Shown in pieces: positions 26,152 to 35,013 of a DNA stretch of 64,000 nt (position 1 is the first letter of the stretch; each line of letters starts with the position of its first letter). Position numbers and translations under genes: made by a program. Below the pieces are notes generated by a model. The model saw nothing but the letters and a program-made list of their open reading frames with translations. It was not told where the DNA came from and searched no databases. This DNA is from an uncultured Alphaproteobacteria bacterium. Its GTDB lineage: Bacteria > Pseudomonadota > Alphaproteobacteria > GCA-2731375. The stretch covers positions 372,001 to 436,000 of the forward strand of contig CATOSZ010000001.1 in the NCBI GenBank assembly GCA_951812805.1, in the 5' to 3' direction.

Positions 26152-28292
26152 TTGATCGTTACACTGATTTGCTGTTCGGCCACCAGATCGGCGCCTGCCA
26201 CGACCCGGTCGCCGATTTCCTTCGGCGTCATGCCGAAGTCGAAGCCGACGGATTGGATATCGGCCAACAGGTTGACCGGGACCATCTGCGAGACGAAGCG
26301 GGCCTGGATCGTATAGGGGCCCGGACCGGTGAGCGCGGCGCCGTCGACCGCATAAGTCGCCGTCTTATGGCTGAGCGGCATGATGCCCATCTTGTGCTTG
26401 CGCGCGCCGCGCGGCCGGCCGTAGAGCGAGGTCGCGCGGACCTCCGGGCGGATGAAGGGCTGCGGCGAGATCGAGTGGTTGAGGGCCAGCACTTCCTCCC
26501 GCTCGCCGCCGCGGTTGAGACGCACGACGAAGCGGCTTTGCAGGCTGAACAGGTCCTCGTCCAGCGGCGCTTCGCCGTTGTGGACATAGAGCGAGTGGGA
26601 GTCGCGCACATCGCCGTTCGGATCCCGGTCGCCGGAGGCATAGACCAGCTTGCCGCCGGCGTCGCGAACCTCGATCTCCAGGAACATCAACCGCTCGGCA
26701 TCGAAGCCGGTCGGGATGGCATGCCCGCTGGTGATGTTGTGCACGTCGACCTCGAAGCGGAGGCCGTCCGACGTCGCCTGGGTGACGCGGATCGGTTTTA
26801 TCTCGAAGGCGTTGCGCAACACTTCGAGGCGCTGCTGTTTGGCCCAGTCCAGGCGGCGGAACTGCTCGTCCAGGATCTTGCGCGCGTCATAGCGATCGTC
26901 GGCGGAGATCCAGGACTCGGGGAAGGAATGGTCGAGGTCGACCTTATCCTCGAAGACGTCGGTCCCCCAGCCGGCTTCGTGATCGAATTGCAGCCATTCG
27001 CGCAGGCTCTTGAAATTGGCCGCCTCGACGTTGTGGGGGAAGAGGCCGGGGTGGATCACCGAATAATCCGGGCCTGCGAAGAAGTGGTTGGTGACCTTGC
27101 GCGGCCGCGTCGGCACGTCGCCGACGACGGCGGCCGGTGCCGTCTCGTAGCCCGCCGCGACACCCTGCACCTTGCCCATGTGACAGTCCTGGCAGCTGAC
27201 CTTGTCGCCGGCCGCCTTCGATTGCTGGAACTCGGCGAACGCTTCCTCCAGGCGGAAACCGTTCAGCAGGGTGACGTCGTGGCAGCTGCCGCAGAAGCCG
27301 GGCTTGGTGAGCTGGAAGAACTGTTCGGCCTCCGTATGGATGGCGCGCCCGGGTTTGTCGCGTTCCGTGACCACGCGGTATTTCTGCGGCAAGGTGAGGA
27401 TGCGTTTCAGCTCCTTGTCCCCGGTCGGCCCGTAGACGGGACTCAAAAGGTCGCCCTCGTTCAGGGGCAGACGGCCGGAGATCTTGCCGTAATCGCGATT
27501 GACCCGGTGGCAGACCGTGCAGGTGATGCCCTCGCGGCTGGTCGGATGGCGGTCCAGGTTCGAGGTGTAGACCGATTCCCCGAGGTTCATGCCGACCTGA
27601 TTGTGGCACCGGATGCAGAAGTCGCCGTTGGTCCCGGCCGTCTTGGCGTTTACCGCCATCTGGAAGGCCATATAGATCGGGCTCAGCTGTGCGTAGGCAT
27701 GCTGGGAGACGGACCACTGCTCGTATTGGCGGGGGTGGCAGGTCGCGCAAGCGTTGGCGGAGGGGTAGCGGGAGCCCGCGTCCTCGAACACGGCACGATG
27801 CAGCTCGGCGGCGGGCGGGCCGTCAGAAGCCTTCTCGTCCGCTGCCTCCTTCAGCAGGCTGCCGTCGTCGCCTTTTTTGTCGTCCTCGGAGAGCAGGCTG
27901 TCGCCGTCGTCCTTCTTGTCGTCTTCGGAGAGCAGGCTGTCGCCGTCGTCCTTCTTGTCGTCTTCGGAGAGCAGGCTGTCGCCGTCGTCTTTCTTGTCGT
28001 CCTCGGAGAGGAGGCTGTCGCCATCGTCCTTCTCGTCGTCCTCGGAGAGGAGGCTGTCGCCGTCGTCTTTTTTGTCGTCCTCGGAGAGCAGGCTGTCGCC
28101 GTCGTCCGTCTTCTTCTCGCCGTGACTGGCGGCATAATGGCGTGGTGCGACCGTCTCCGGGAACGGACGGACGGGCACATTGTCGGCGTCGACCCGGTCA
28201 TAGACCGCGTCCCTGTCGGCGCTGACGAGCGTGGCCGACGCGAACAGCGCCAGCCCGGAGACCAGGATCATGTGGGCGTAACGACTAAGCAT
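26148..28292 (-). CDS. Secreted pentaheme c-type cytochrome with six-fold acidic repeat
   Basis: This 714-residue protein begins with a signal peptide (hydrophobic core about 8-22, cleavage near VSA-DR). Residues 63-140 are six 13-residue acidic repeats. Five CxxCH sites follow at about 182, 226, 258, 334 and 367. The C-terminal third is beta-rich with TSGHAIPTG, a segment shared by several large multiheme cytochromes of the c554 kind. It is the first gene of the seven-gene operon and the nearest to the palindromic operator at 28398-28421. It is probably periplasmic or at the outer face with the barrel protein. No known reductase active site (for example NrfA CxxCK) is present. Confidence 0.85.
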   Translation of the reverse strand: MLSRYAHMILVSGLALFASATLVSADRDAVYDRVDADNVPVRPFPETVAPRHYAASHGEKKTDDGDSLLSEDDKKDDGDSLLSEDDEKDDGDSLLSEDDKKDDGDSLLSEDDKKDDGDSLLSEDDKKDDGDSLLSEDDKKGDDGSLLKEAADEKASDGPPAAELHRAVFEDAGSRYPSANACATCHPRQYEQWSVSQHAYAQLSPIYMAFQMAVNAKTAGTNGDFCIRCHNQVGMNLGESVYTSNLDRHPTSREGITCTVCHRVNRDYGKISGRLPLNEGDLLSPVYGPTGDKELKRILTLPQKYRVVTERDKPGRAIHTEAEQFFQLTKPGFCGSCHDVTLLNGFRLEEAFAEFQQSKAAGDKVSCQDCHMGKVQGVAAGYETAPAAVVGDVPTRPRKVTNHFFAGPDYSVIHPGLFPHNVEAANFKSLREWLQFDHEAGWGTDVFEDKVDLDHSFPESWISADDRYDARKILDEQFRRLDWAKQQRLEVLRNAFEIKPIRVTQATSDGLRFEVDVHNITSGHAIPTGFDAERLMFLEIEVRDAGGKLVYASGDRDPNGDVRDSHSLYVHNGEAPLDEDLFSLQSRFVVRLNRGGEREEVLALNHSISPQPFIRPEVRATSLYGRPRGARKHKMGIMPLSHKTATYAVDGAALTGPGPYTIQARFVSQMVPVNLLADIQSVGFDFGMTPKEIGDRVVAGADLVAEQQISVTIK
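27873..28106 (-). repeat. 39-bp tandem repeat, six copies, in frame
   Basis: Six nearly identical 39-bp units encode D-D-G-D-S-L-L-S-E-D-D-K-K, followed by a decayed seventh. Unit differences are mostly silent or Lys/Glu swaps. Length change by slippage would stay in frame and alter linker length only. Confidence 0.95.
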
Positions 28293-28397
28293 GAGCCTCT
28301 TCGCGCATTGTTTCTGTACCCGAGGTGTTCATCCAGGGCGCGCATTCTAGCCAAGGACGCGCGAGCTGGTCACCAGGGAATCTTATCAAGAGTGTGT

Positions 28398-28421
28398 CAT
28401 CACGTGCCGTGATGCGCATCA
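28398..28421. promoter_or_regulatory. Palindromic operator array of Crp/Fnr type
   Basis: Three alternating half sites occur in 24 bases: CATCACG (28398-28404), CGTGATG (28408-28414) and CATCACG (28418-28424 partly beyond). The second and third form TGATGCGCATCA at 28410-28421, matching the Fnr/Crp-type core TGAT-N4-ATCA. It lies 118 bases before the pentaheme gene (possible minus-strand -10 TAGAAT at 28349-28344) and 104 bases before the GMC gene. Confidence 0.45.
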
Positions 28422-28452
28422 CGTCCGCCCGGAAATTTTCACCGGCATCGGT

Positions 28453-28480
28453 TTGTGGCGGCGGCCGGGCCGGCTAGACT
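28453..28480 (+). promoter_or_regulatory. Candidate promoter for the GMC oxidoreductase gene
   Basis: TTGTGG at 28453-28458 and TAGACT at 28475-28480, spacer 16 bases, resemble a sigma-70 promoter 46 bases before the start codon. The palindrome centre at 28415.5 would then lie near -71, a usual class I activator position. Confidence 0.3.
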
Positions 28481-28525
28481 CCGCCGGTGGACCGATGTGG
28501 ATGCTGGGGTAGGGAGTGATTTGGC

Positions 28526-30169
28526 ATGGCGGAAAGCTTCGACTTCGTGGTGGTCGGTGCCGGCTCGGCCGGCTGTATTCTGGCGAATCGGCTGAGTGCC
28601 GGGGGCGAGCACAGCGTCTGTCTGTTGGAGGCCGGTGGTCGCGATTGGAACCCCTACATCCACATTCCCGCCGGTTTCATCAAGCTCTTGACCAATCCCA
28701 GCGTCAACTGGCTCTACCAGGCGGAACCCAGCCATTGGACCGGCGGGCGGACCATCGACGTGCCGCGCGGCAAGACACTTGGCGGCTCGTCCTCGATCAA
28801 CGGCCAGATCTACAATCGGGGCCAGCGCATGGACTTCGACACCTGGTCGCAGCGGGGAAATCGCGGCTGGGGTTATGCGGACGTCCTGCCCTACTTCAAG
28901 CGGTGTGAGCGGCGGGTCGGCGGCGCGGCGGACGATGATTTCCGTGGCCGCGAGGGCAATCTGACGGTGAGCGACCTCGGCTATACGCATCCATTGTGCG
29001 AGGCCTTCATCCGGGGCGCCGAATCGATCGGTATTCCGCGCAATCCGGATTACAACGGGGCACGGCAGGAGGGTATCTCTTACGTGCAGCGGACCCACCA
29101 GGGCCGCACGCGGATGAGTTCGGCCCGCGCCTTCCTTGGCCCGGCTAAATCCCGCCCCAACTTGACCATCCGCACCGGCGCCCATGCCACCCGCCTGCTG
29201 TTCGAGGGCAAGCGGGCGACCGGCGTCGAGTATGCCAAGGGCGGGCGCGGCGGCGCCACGGTCGAGGTGCAGGCCCGGCGCGAGGTCATCGTCGCCGGCG
29301 GCGCCATCAACTCGCCGCAGTTGCTGCAACTCTCGGGTATCGGGCCCTCCGGCCTGCTGGGCGAGCTGGGCATCGAGGTGCGCCATCATCTGGCGGGCGT
29401 CGGCGAAAACCTGCGCGACCACTACGCGCCGCGTTTCTCGATGCGGGTGAAGAACGCCGAGACCCTCAACGAACGCAGCCGCGGGCTGAACCTCGCCGGC
29501 GAGATCGCCAAGTACCTGTTGGGCGGCAAGAGCATCGTCAACCTCTCCCCCTCCATGGTCTACGGCTTCTGGCATTCGGACGAGGCGGCGCGCAGCAACG
29601 ACCTGCAGTTCATCTTCACGCCGGCGAGCTACAAGGTCGGCGTGCACGGCCTGCTGGACGACCATCCGGGTTTCACGACGGCCTGCTGGCAGCACCGGCC
29701 GCTTTCCAAGGGCTGGATCCGGGCCCGTTCGGCCGATCCCTTCGAAAAGCCGATGATCCAGCCGAACTATCTCGACCATGAAGAAGACCGGCGGATCACC
29801 GTACAGGCCATGCGCTTCGCCCGCCGGCTCATACATACGGAGGCGATGCAGCCCTATCTCGACGGCGAGGAGTATCCGGGCGAAGCGGTGCAGAGCGACG
29901 ACGAGCTGCTGGAGGCGGCGCGACATTACGGCTCGACCACCTTCCATGTCATGGGCAGCTGCCGCATGGGCCCGGCCACGGACCCGACGGCGGTGGTCGA
30001 CGACGAGCTGCGCGTACACGGGACGGAGGGGCTCAGGGTGATCGATGCCTCGGTCATGCCGGTGATGCTGTCCGCCAACCTGAACGCCGCCACCATGATG
30101 ATCGCCGAAAAGGGCTCGGACATGGTCCTCGGAAAGCCGGCGTTGGAGCCGATCATCATGCCGGAGTGA
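28526..30169 (+). CDS. GMC-family FAD oxidoreductase (choline dehydrogenase-like)
   Basis: This 547-residue flavoprotein oxidises an alcohol. The N-terminal dinucleotide motif is VVGAGSAGCILANRL, the GMC signature GKTLGGSSSINGQIYNRG is near residue 90, the second is GAINSPQLLQLSGIG near 255, and the C-terminal active-site region contains HVMGSCRMG. Many family members act on choline, polyethylene glycol or long-chain alcohols; the substrate here is not predictable. A Crp/Fnr gene follows on the same strand. Confidence 0.92.
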   Translation: MAESFDFVVVGAGSAGCILANRLSAGGEHSVCLLEAGGRDWNPYIHIPAGFIKLLTNPSVNWLYQAEPSHWTGGRTIDVPRGKTLGGSSSINGQIYNRGQRMDFDTWSQRGNRGWGYADVLPYFKRCERRVGGAADDDFRGREGNLTVSDLGYTHPLCEAFIRGAESIGIPRNPDYNGARQEGISYVQRTHQGRTRMSSARAFLGPAKSRPNLTIRTGAHATRLLFEGKRATGVEYAKGGRGGATVEVQARREVIVAGGAINSPQLLQLSGIGPSGLLGELGIEVRHHLAGVGENLRDHYAPRFSMRVKNAETLNERSRGLNLAGEIAKYLLGGKSIVNLSPSMVYGFWHSDEAARSNDLQFIFTPASYKVGVHGLLDDHPGFTTACWQHRPLSKGWIRARSADPFEKPMIQPNYLDHEEDRRITVQAMRFARRLIHTEAMQPYLDGEEYPGEAVQSDDELLEAARHYGSTTFHVMGSCRMGPATDPTAVVDDELRVHGTEGLRVIDASVMPVMLSANLNAATMMIAEKGSDMVLGKPALEPIIMPE

Positions 30170-30261
30170 TGTGTTTCGGCAGCGACAAGTTGCTTTCGCG
30201 GGCAAATCGCTGGAGACTCCGACGCGAACCATGAGTTTGAGCGAAACCGGGAAACCCTACC

Positions 30262-30978
30262 GTGGAACGTGATTCAACGGACGATCTCAGCCGGATCGAG
30301 CTGTTGTCGAAACTCGACAGCGAGACCCTGCGCAACCTGACGCGGCGCTGTCGCTGGCGTCGGATCGCCGCCAAGGAGACCATCGTCGACAGCGACGACG
30401 ATCAGGGACACGACGTCTTTTTCGTCGCCGAGGGCCGGGTCCGCATCGTCAACTTCTCGCCCGCGGGAAAGGAAATCGCCTTCGCCAACATTCCCCAGGG
30501 CGGCTATTTCGGCGAGCTGGCGGCGCTGACCGACCGGCCGCGCACCGCCAGCGTCGTGGCCGTCACCGCCTGTCGTATCGCCTCCCTCGCGCCGTCGATC
30601 TTCCGCCAGCTGTTGCTCGACCACCCCGAACTCGGCATCGATGTGATCCGTCAGCTGGGCGAAATCGTCCAGCAGTGCGATCAGCGGATCATGGACCTCA
30701 GCACGCTCAGCGCGGTCCAGCGCGTCCATGTCGAGCTGTTGAACCAGGCCGAGGTGGACGAGAGCAATCCGGAACAATGGATCATTCGCCCCTTCGGCAC
30801 CCACTCCGAGATCGCCGCCCACGCCAGCACGACCCGGGAGACCGTCGCACGCACCATGACGGCCCTTTCCGTCGCCGGCATCGTGGAGCGCAAGGGCCGC
30901 GAACTGTTCATCTACGATCACGAGCGGCTGGAAGAAATGGTCGAAAGCGGCGCCGCCCAGATGCTGGCCGCGAGATAG
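30262..30978 (+). CDS. Crp/Fnr-family transcriptional regulator (cNMP-binding type)
   Basis: This 238-residue protein has an N-terminal cNMP-binding beta roll with the cassette GGYFGELAALTDRPRTAS (about residues 75-92), including the Glu and Arg used to hold cyclic nucleotide, and a C-terminal winged helix (HSEIAAHASTTRETVARTM). It has no N-terminal Cys cluster, so it is not an oxygen-sensing Fnr. The start is GTG at 30262; no in-frame ATG is available upstream. Given the TGAT-N4-ATCA palindrome 1.8 kb away and the cNMP-ferredoxin gene in the operon, it may control that operon; this is inference. Confidence 0.88.
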   Translation: MERDSTDDLSRIELLSKLDSETLRNLTRRCRWRRIAAKETIVDSDDDQGHDVFFVAEGRVRIVNFSPAGKEIAFANIPQGGYFGELAALTDRPRTASVVAVTACRIASLAPSIFRQLLLDHPELGIDVIRQLGEIVQQCDQRIMDLSTLSAVQRVHVELLNQAEVDESNPEQWIIRPFGTHSEIAAHASTTRETVARTMTALSVAGIVERKGRELFIYDHERLEEMVESGAAQMLAAR

Positions 30979-30997
30979 CCGCGCCGCCTGACCCCGG

Positions 30998-31720
30998 CTA
31001 CTTCACCCATTCCATGAGCATCGTGAAAGGGGTTTCGGCGTATCTTTCCACCCGGTCGGTTGGGCCGCCGACGGGTGCAGGCTCGTCGAAGAAGGTCAAT
31101 CGCAACCCTTCCGCCAGCAGCGCCGACATGTAGGTGCCGAGCGGCCTGTGCCAGTTGCGAATGCGCACGCCGTCCCATTCGAACCAATCCGCCCTTTCCT
31201 CGAGATAGCGGCCCAAGGGGTGGTGGCGACGGCCGTCCTCACCGGTGATCCAGCCGATCGTTCCGTTGGAGGTGAAGAAGCTGGTGAGGTTGGCGATCAG
31301 AAGCGTTCCGCCGGGCCCGAGGACCCGAACGGCCTCGCGGATCGCGAGGTGAATGTCCTCGATATCCATCAGGCTGAGATAGAAGACGACGAGCTCGAAA
31401 TCGCCGTCGTCGAACGGCAGCGCCTCGGCATAACCGGTGAGATAGCGGCCGTCCGGATCCCGGCTTCGCGCCTGATCGATGAACGGCCCGACCGGATCGA
31501 TGCCCGTGGTCTGGACGCCATGGCGGGCCATCATGCGGCAGAAGCGTCCTTCGCCACATCCGACGTCCAGCATCGTCGCGGCCCGGGATCCCAAGGCGCG
31601 CTGCACCATCAGGGAATCGAGGATGAACTCCCGTGCGAAATCGCCCGTATCGGGCATTCGGTCCAACCAGGCTTGCGATGAGCTGAGCCAACCGTTTTCG
31701 TCTGGATCTCTATCCGTCAT
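30998..31720 (-). CDS. Class I SAM-dependent methyltransferase (UbiE/COQ5-like fold)
   Basis: This 240-residue soluble methyltransferase has motif I MLDVGCGEGRF near residue 55, an acidic end of strand 2 (GIDPVG), YAEALPFDDGDFELVVFYLSLMDIED as motifs II/III, and LGPGGTLLIANL. The C-terminal part has aromatic substrate-cap residues. The substrate is unknown. It lies 21 bases downstream of the CocE-type hydrolase on the same strand. Confidence 0.82.
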   Translation of the reverse strand: MTDRDPDENGWLSSSQAWLDRMPDTGDFAREFILDSLMVQRALGSRAATMLDVGCGEGRFCRMMARHGVQTTGIDPVGPFIDQARSRDPDGRYLTGYAEALPFDDGDFELVVFYLSLMDIEDIHLAIREAVRVLGPGGTLLIANLTSFFTSNGTIGWITGEDGRRHHPLGRYLEERADWFEWDGVRIRNWHRPLGTYMSALLAEGLRLTFFDEPAPVGGPTDRVERYAETPFTMLMEWVK

Positions 31721-31740
31721 GGAAGCGCCTCGGGCAGGAA

Positions 31741-33735
31741 TTAGACGAACTTTCTCGGGATCTGGCGCCGCCAGGTCTGTTCATGGACTGGCGTTTCGTC
31801 CTCGAAGGCTTCGAGGCGGCCTTCCAGGTAGAAGCGTTCGCCGTCGGCGGTCAGGCTCGTGTGCGCCTCCGTGCGAACGTTCCAGTCGCCGCGGGCAAGC
31901 GTTTGCGTCCAATGGCATTCGGCCCGGGCGCTCAACGGGTCGTCGGGTTGGATGCGGTAGCGCTCTCGCGCCCGGCTGCCGGTGACGAGGCCGTGGTCCG
32001 CATGGCGGTAAGCGCCGAAATCGTCCAGCAAGGTCGTCACTTCCGCGCCGTCCGCGAGATCGACCCGAACCTCGCGCCGGTGCTCGGGCGCGCGCAGCTC
32101 ATGGAGTTCGAGCGGCGGGGCCGTCTCGGCGGGCGGCATGTCCGCCGGGCGCCATTCAGGGCCGGCGCGGGGAACGTCGAGGCTGGCGGAAGCGGTGTGG
32201 ACGATGACCTGCGTGGGCGCGGCGCTCGGCCAAAGCAGCGGCCAGTAGCTGGTCGACAGCGCGAGCCGCAGGCGATGTCCGGCCGGTACACGGTAGCCGA
32301 TGTCGTCCATCTGCAGGGCGATCCGGTAGCGCCGCCCCGGTTCCAGGGGCATCGGTTCCCCATGGCCGTCGCGGTGACAGAGGTTCAGCACACCGTAGGT
32401 AATCCGGGTCGAGGCCCCGTCGGGGTGGAGATGGCAGAGCCTCGCCGCCAGCAGCGCCTGGGGGCGATCCACTTCGACATCCAGGCACACGCGCGGTGCG
32501 CCCAGGATATCGATCGGTGCGGCGAGCGGCGCGCCGTCGAAGCAGAGCGAGCGGCCGTCGTCCTCGCGCTGATCGCCCGGCCAGTCGGGGCCGAGCCAGA
32601 TGGCGCAATACTCGCCGCCCCGGCTGCCGACGGTTTGTGGTGAGCGGACCGTCAGGGTCGCATCCGCGCCGGGCTTGTCGAGGAGCCGCCCCGGGCCGAG
32701 GTGATAGCGATGATCGCCGGCGCCCGGCATGCCGCCCAGCCAGCGGCCGGCGCGGCTCTCGTAGAACGTGCGAGGGCGAACGCCGTCCATCAGATAGGCG
32801 CGAAGTGGGGGATCGGCCTCGACGCCCGTATCGATATCCTTCAGCCAGCGATCGAACCAGCGCAGCGCTTCTTGCAGGAACCCGCCCGCCGGTTCCGGCA
32901 CGGCGAAGTGGGGATATTTGTGCACCCAGGGCCCGATGATGGCGCGGCAGGGCGTCTCCAGGCCGGCGAGCAGCCGGGGAATGGCATTGCGGTAGGCATC
33001 GCCCCAGCCGCCGACCGCCAGGACGGCGGCCTGGATGGCGCCGTAATCCTCGGTGATGGAGCCATGGCGCCAATAGGCGTCGCGGTGTTGGTGGTCGAGC
33101 CAGAGGGCCGGCAGAAACGGCATCTTTTCCAGCCGTTCGAGCCAGGCCGCGCGCCAGCCCTCGCCATACAGCAGCGGATCGGGCGGGCGGGAGGAATAGG
33201 ACAGCATGGTGGTGCCCCAGCCCAGGTTCTCGTTCAGCAGGCAGCCGCCCTTGTAATGAATATCGTCGCCGTAGCGGTCGTCGGTGGAGCAGAGCGTAAC
33301 CACGGCCCGCAGCGCTGTCGGCCCGCGGGCGGCCACCTGCAATCCGTTGAAGCCGCCCCAGGAGATCCCCATCATGGCGACCCGGCCGGTACACCAGGGC
33401 TGCCGCTCCAGCCAATCGATCACCTCGAGTGCGTCGTCCTGTTCCTGCACGGCATATTCGTCGGCCATCAGGCCGTCGGAATCGCCGTTGCCCCGCATGT
33501 CGACCCTGAGGCAGGCATAGCCATGGCCGGCGAGATAGGGATGGGTGAGCTGGTCGCGCACCGCCGTCCCGTCGCGTTTGCGGTAGGGCAGGTATTCGAG
33601 GATTGCCGGCACGGGATGCACTTCGGCGCCCTCCGGCAGCCAGAGGCGGGCCGCGAGACGGCAACCGTCGGCGAGGGTAATCCAGAGGTGCGGTACCTCG
33701 CGCACGGCATGGGGGAAACTGTCGACGATGGTCAA
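31741..33735 (-). CDS. CocE/NonD-family hydrolase (X-Pro dipeptidyl-peptidase-like)
   Basis: This 664-residue alpha/beta hydrolase is of the cocaine esterase/X-Pro dipeptidyl peptidase S15 family. The oxyanion and early fold show LEYLPYRKRDGT, and the nucleophile Ser is in MGISWGGFNG. The C-terminal jelly-roll domain covers about 380-560 and includes YRVPAGHRLRLALSTSYWPLLWPS. Relatives cleave esters, lactams or peptides, so the substrate is open. It is the upstream partner of the methyltransferase gene. Confidence 0.87.
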   Translation of the reverse strand: MTIVDSFPHAVREVPHLWITLADGCRLAARLWLPEGAEVHPVPAILEYLPYRKRDGTAVRDQLTHPYLAGHGYACLRVDMRGNGDSDGLMADEYAVQEQDDALEVIDWLERQPWCTGRVAMMGISWGGFNGLQVAARGPTALRAVVTLCSTDDRYGDDIHYKGGCLLNENLGWGTTMLSYSSRPPDPLLYGEGWRAAWLERLEKMPFLPALWLDHQHRDAYWRHGSITEDYGAIQAAVLAVGGWGDAYRNAIPRLLAGLETPCRAIIGPWVHKYPHFAVPEPAGGFLQEALRWFDRWLKDIDTGVEADPPLRAYLMDGVRPRTFYESRAGRWLGGMPGAGDHRYHLGPGRLLDKPGADATLTVRSPQTVGSRGGEYCAIWLGPDWPGDQREDDGRSLCFDGAPLAAPIDILGAPRVCLDVEVDRPQALLAARLCHLHPDGASTRITYGVLNLCHRDGHGEPMPLEPGRRYRIALQMDDIGYRVPAGHRLRLALSTSYWPLLWPSAAPTQVIVHTASASLDVPRAGPEWRPADMPPAETAPPLELHELRAPEHRREVRVDLADGAEVTTLLDDFGAYRHADHGLVTGSRARERYRIQPDDPLSARAECHWTQTLARGDWNVRTEAHTSLTADGERFYLEGRLEAFEDETPVHEQTWRRQIPRKFV

Positions 33736-35003
33736 CGGCCCGTCTCCTTCGAGATTTGCCGCAGCTTAGCGACTTCGGCCGGCGGAATCCGCTTCGCCGC
33801 GGCCGCGTTGCTGCACTATCCTCGTGACCGACGACACGGCGAGGGAGGACGACATGAGCTGGCACGGCACATCGGTGGTGGCGCCCGACCATGGCTTGCC
33901 GGAGGTCGCCGAGGTCGACGTCTGCGTCGTCGGCGGCGGTGCGGCCGGCGTCGCGGCGGCGGAGACGGCGGCGCGCCATGGCCTCTCGGTCCTGGTGATC
34001 GAGCGCTATGGCTTTTGCGGCGGCAATGCGGTCGCCGGCCTCTCCGGCACGATCTGCGGCCTCTATCTCTCCAGCGAACGGAATACCAATCGCCCGGAAC
34101 AGGCGGTCTTCGGCTTTGCCGAACGGTTTCGCGCAGGCATGGCGGCGGCGGGCGGCATCACCGCGCCGCAGCGCTATGGTGCCACCTGGACCGTTACGCA
34201 CGATCCCCTGGTCTGGCGCGAAGTCGGCGAGGCCTTCCTGGTCGATGCCGGGGTGCGAGTGCTCTACCACGCGATGATCACCGGCGTGGTGCGGGAGGAC
34301 GACACGATCCGGGGCCTGGTGGTCGACAGCAAGGCGGGGCGCGGCGTCGTCCGGGCCCGCCGGGTGATCGATGCCAGCGGCGATGGCGACGTCGTCTTTC
34401 GTGCTGGCCTCGGCTTTACCATGGGCCAGGACGGTACGGTGCAAAATCCGACCATGATCTTCCGTCTGGCCGGCGCGGACGTTGCGCGTTTCCTTGAATA
34501 CTGGGGTCCCGACACGATCTCCGGCCCGCAAGTTCAGGGCCTGTTGAAACGCGAGCACGAGGCCGGGCGCTACGACCTGCCACGGGGCAAGATCTGGCTG
34601 TTTCCGACACCGCGGCCGGGCGAGGTCCTGTGCAACGCGACCCGTCTGATCGGCCGCGACGGCCGCATGCTGGATACCACCGACCCCTGGGATCTGAGCG
34701 AGGCGGAGTTCGTCGGCCGCGCCCAGGTGCGCGAATACGCCCGATTCCTGAAAGACCATATCCCGGGCCTGGAGGCGAGCTTCGTCAACGATACCGGCGT
34801 CCAGGCCGGTATTCGCCAGAGCCGTTCGATTCAAGGTGTCGAGCGGCTCGCCAATGCGGACGTCACCGGGCGGCGCAAGCGGACCGACGGCATCGCCCGT
34901 TCCCCCTGGCCGATCGAGCTGCATGTCGGCGACCGGCCGAAGTTGGAATGGCTGCACGACGACGTTTACGAGGTGCCCTACGGGGCGCTTGTCCCGGCGG
35001 TGG

Positions 35004-35013
35004 GGGAGAACCT
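35004..35013. repeat. Left copy of the 10-bp target-site duplication
   Basis: GGGAGAACCT directly abuts the left IS end and is repeated exactly at 36223-36232. Confidence 0.93.

Noticed and set aside
27870-28125. Regular repeats that could look like a CRISPR array
   Set aside because: The units are directly adjacent with no unique spacers and are in frame inside a cytochrome gene.
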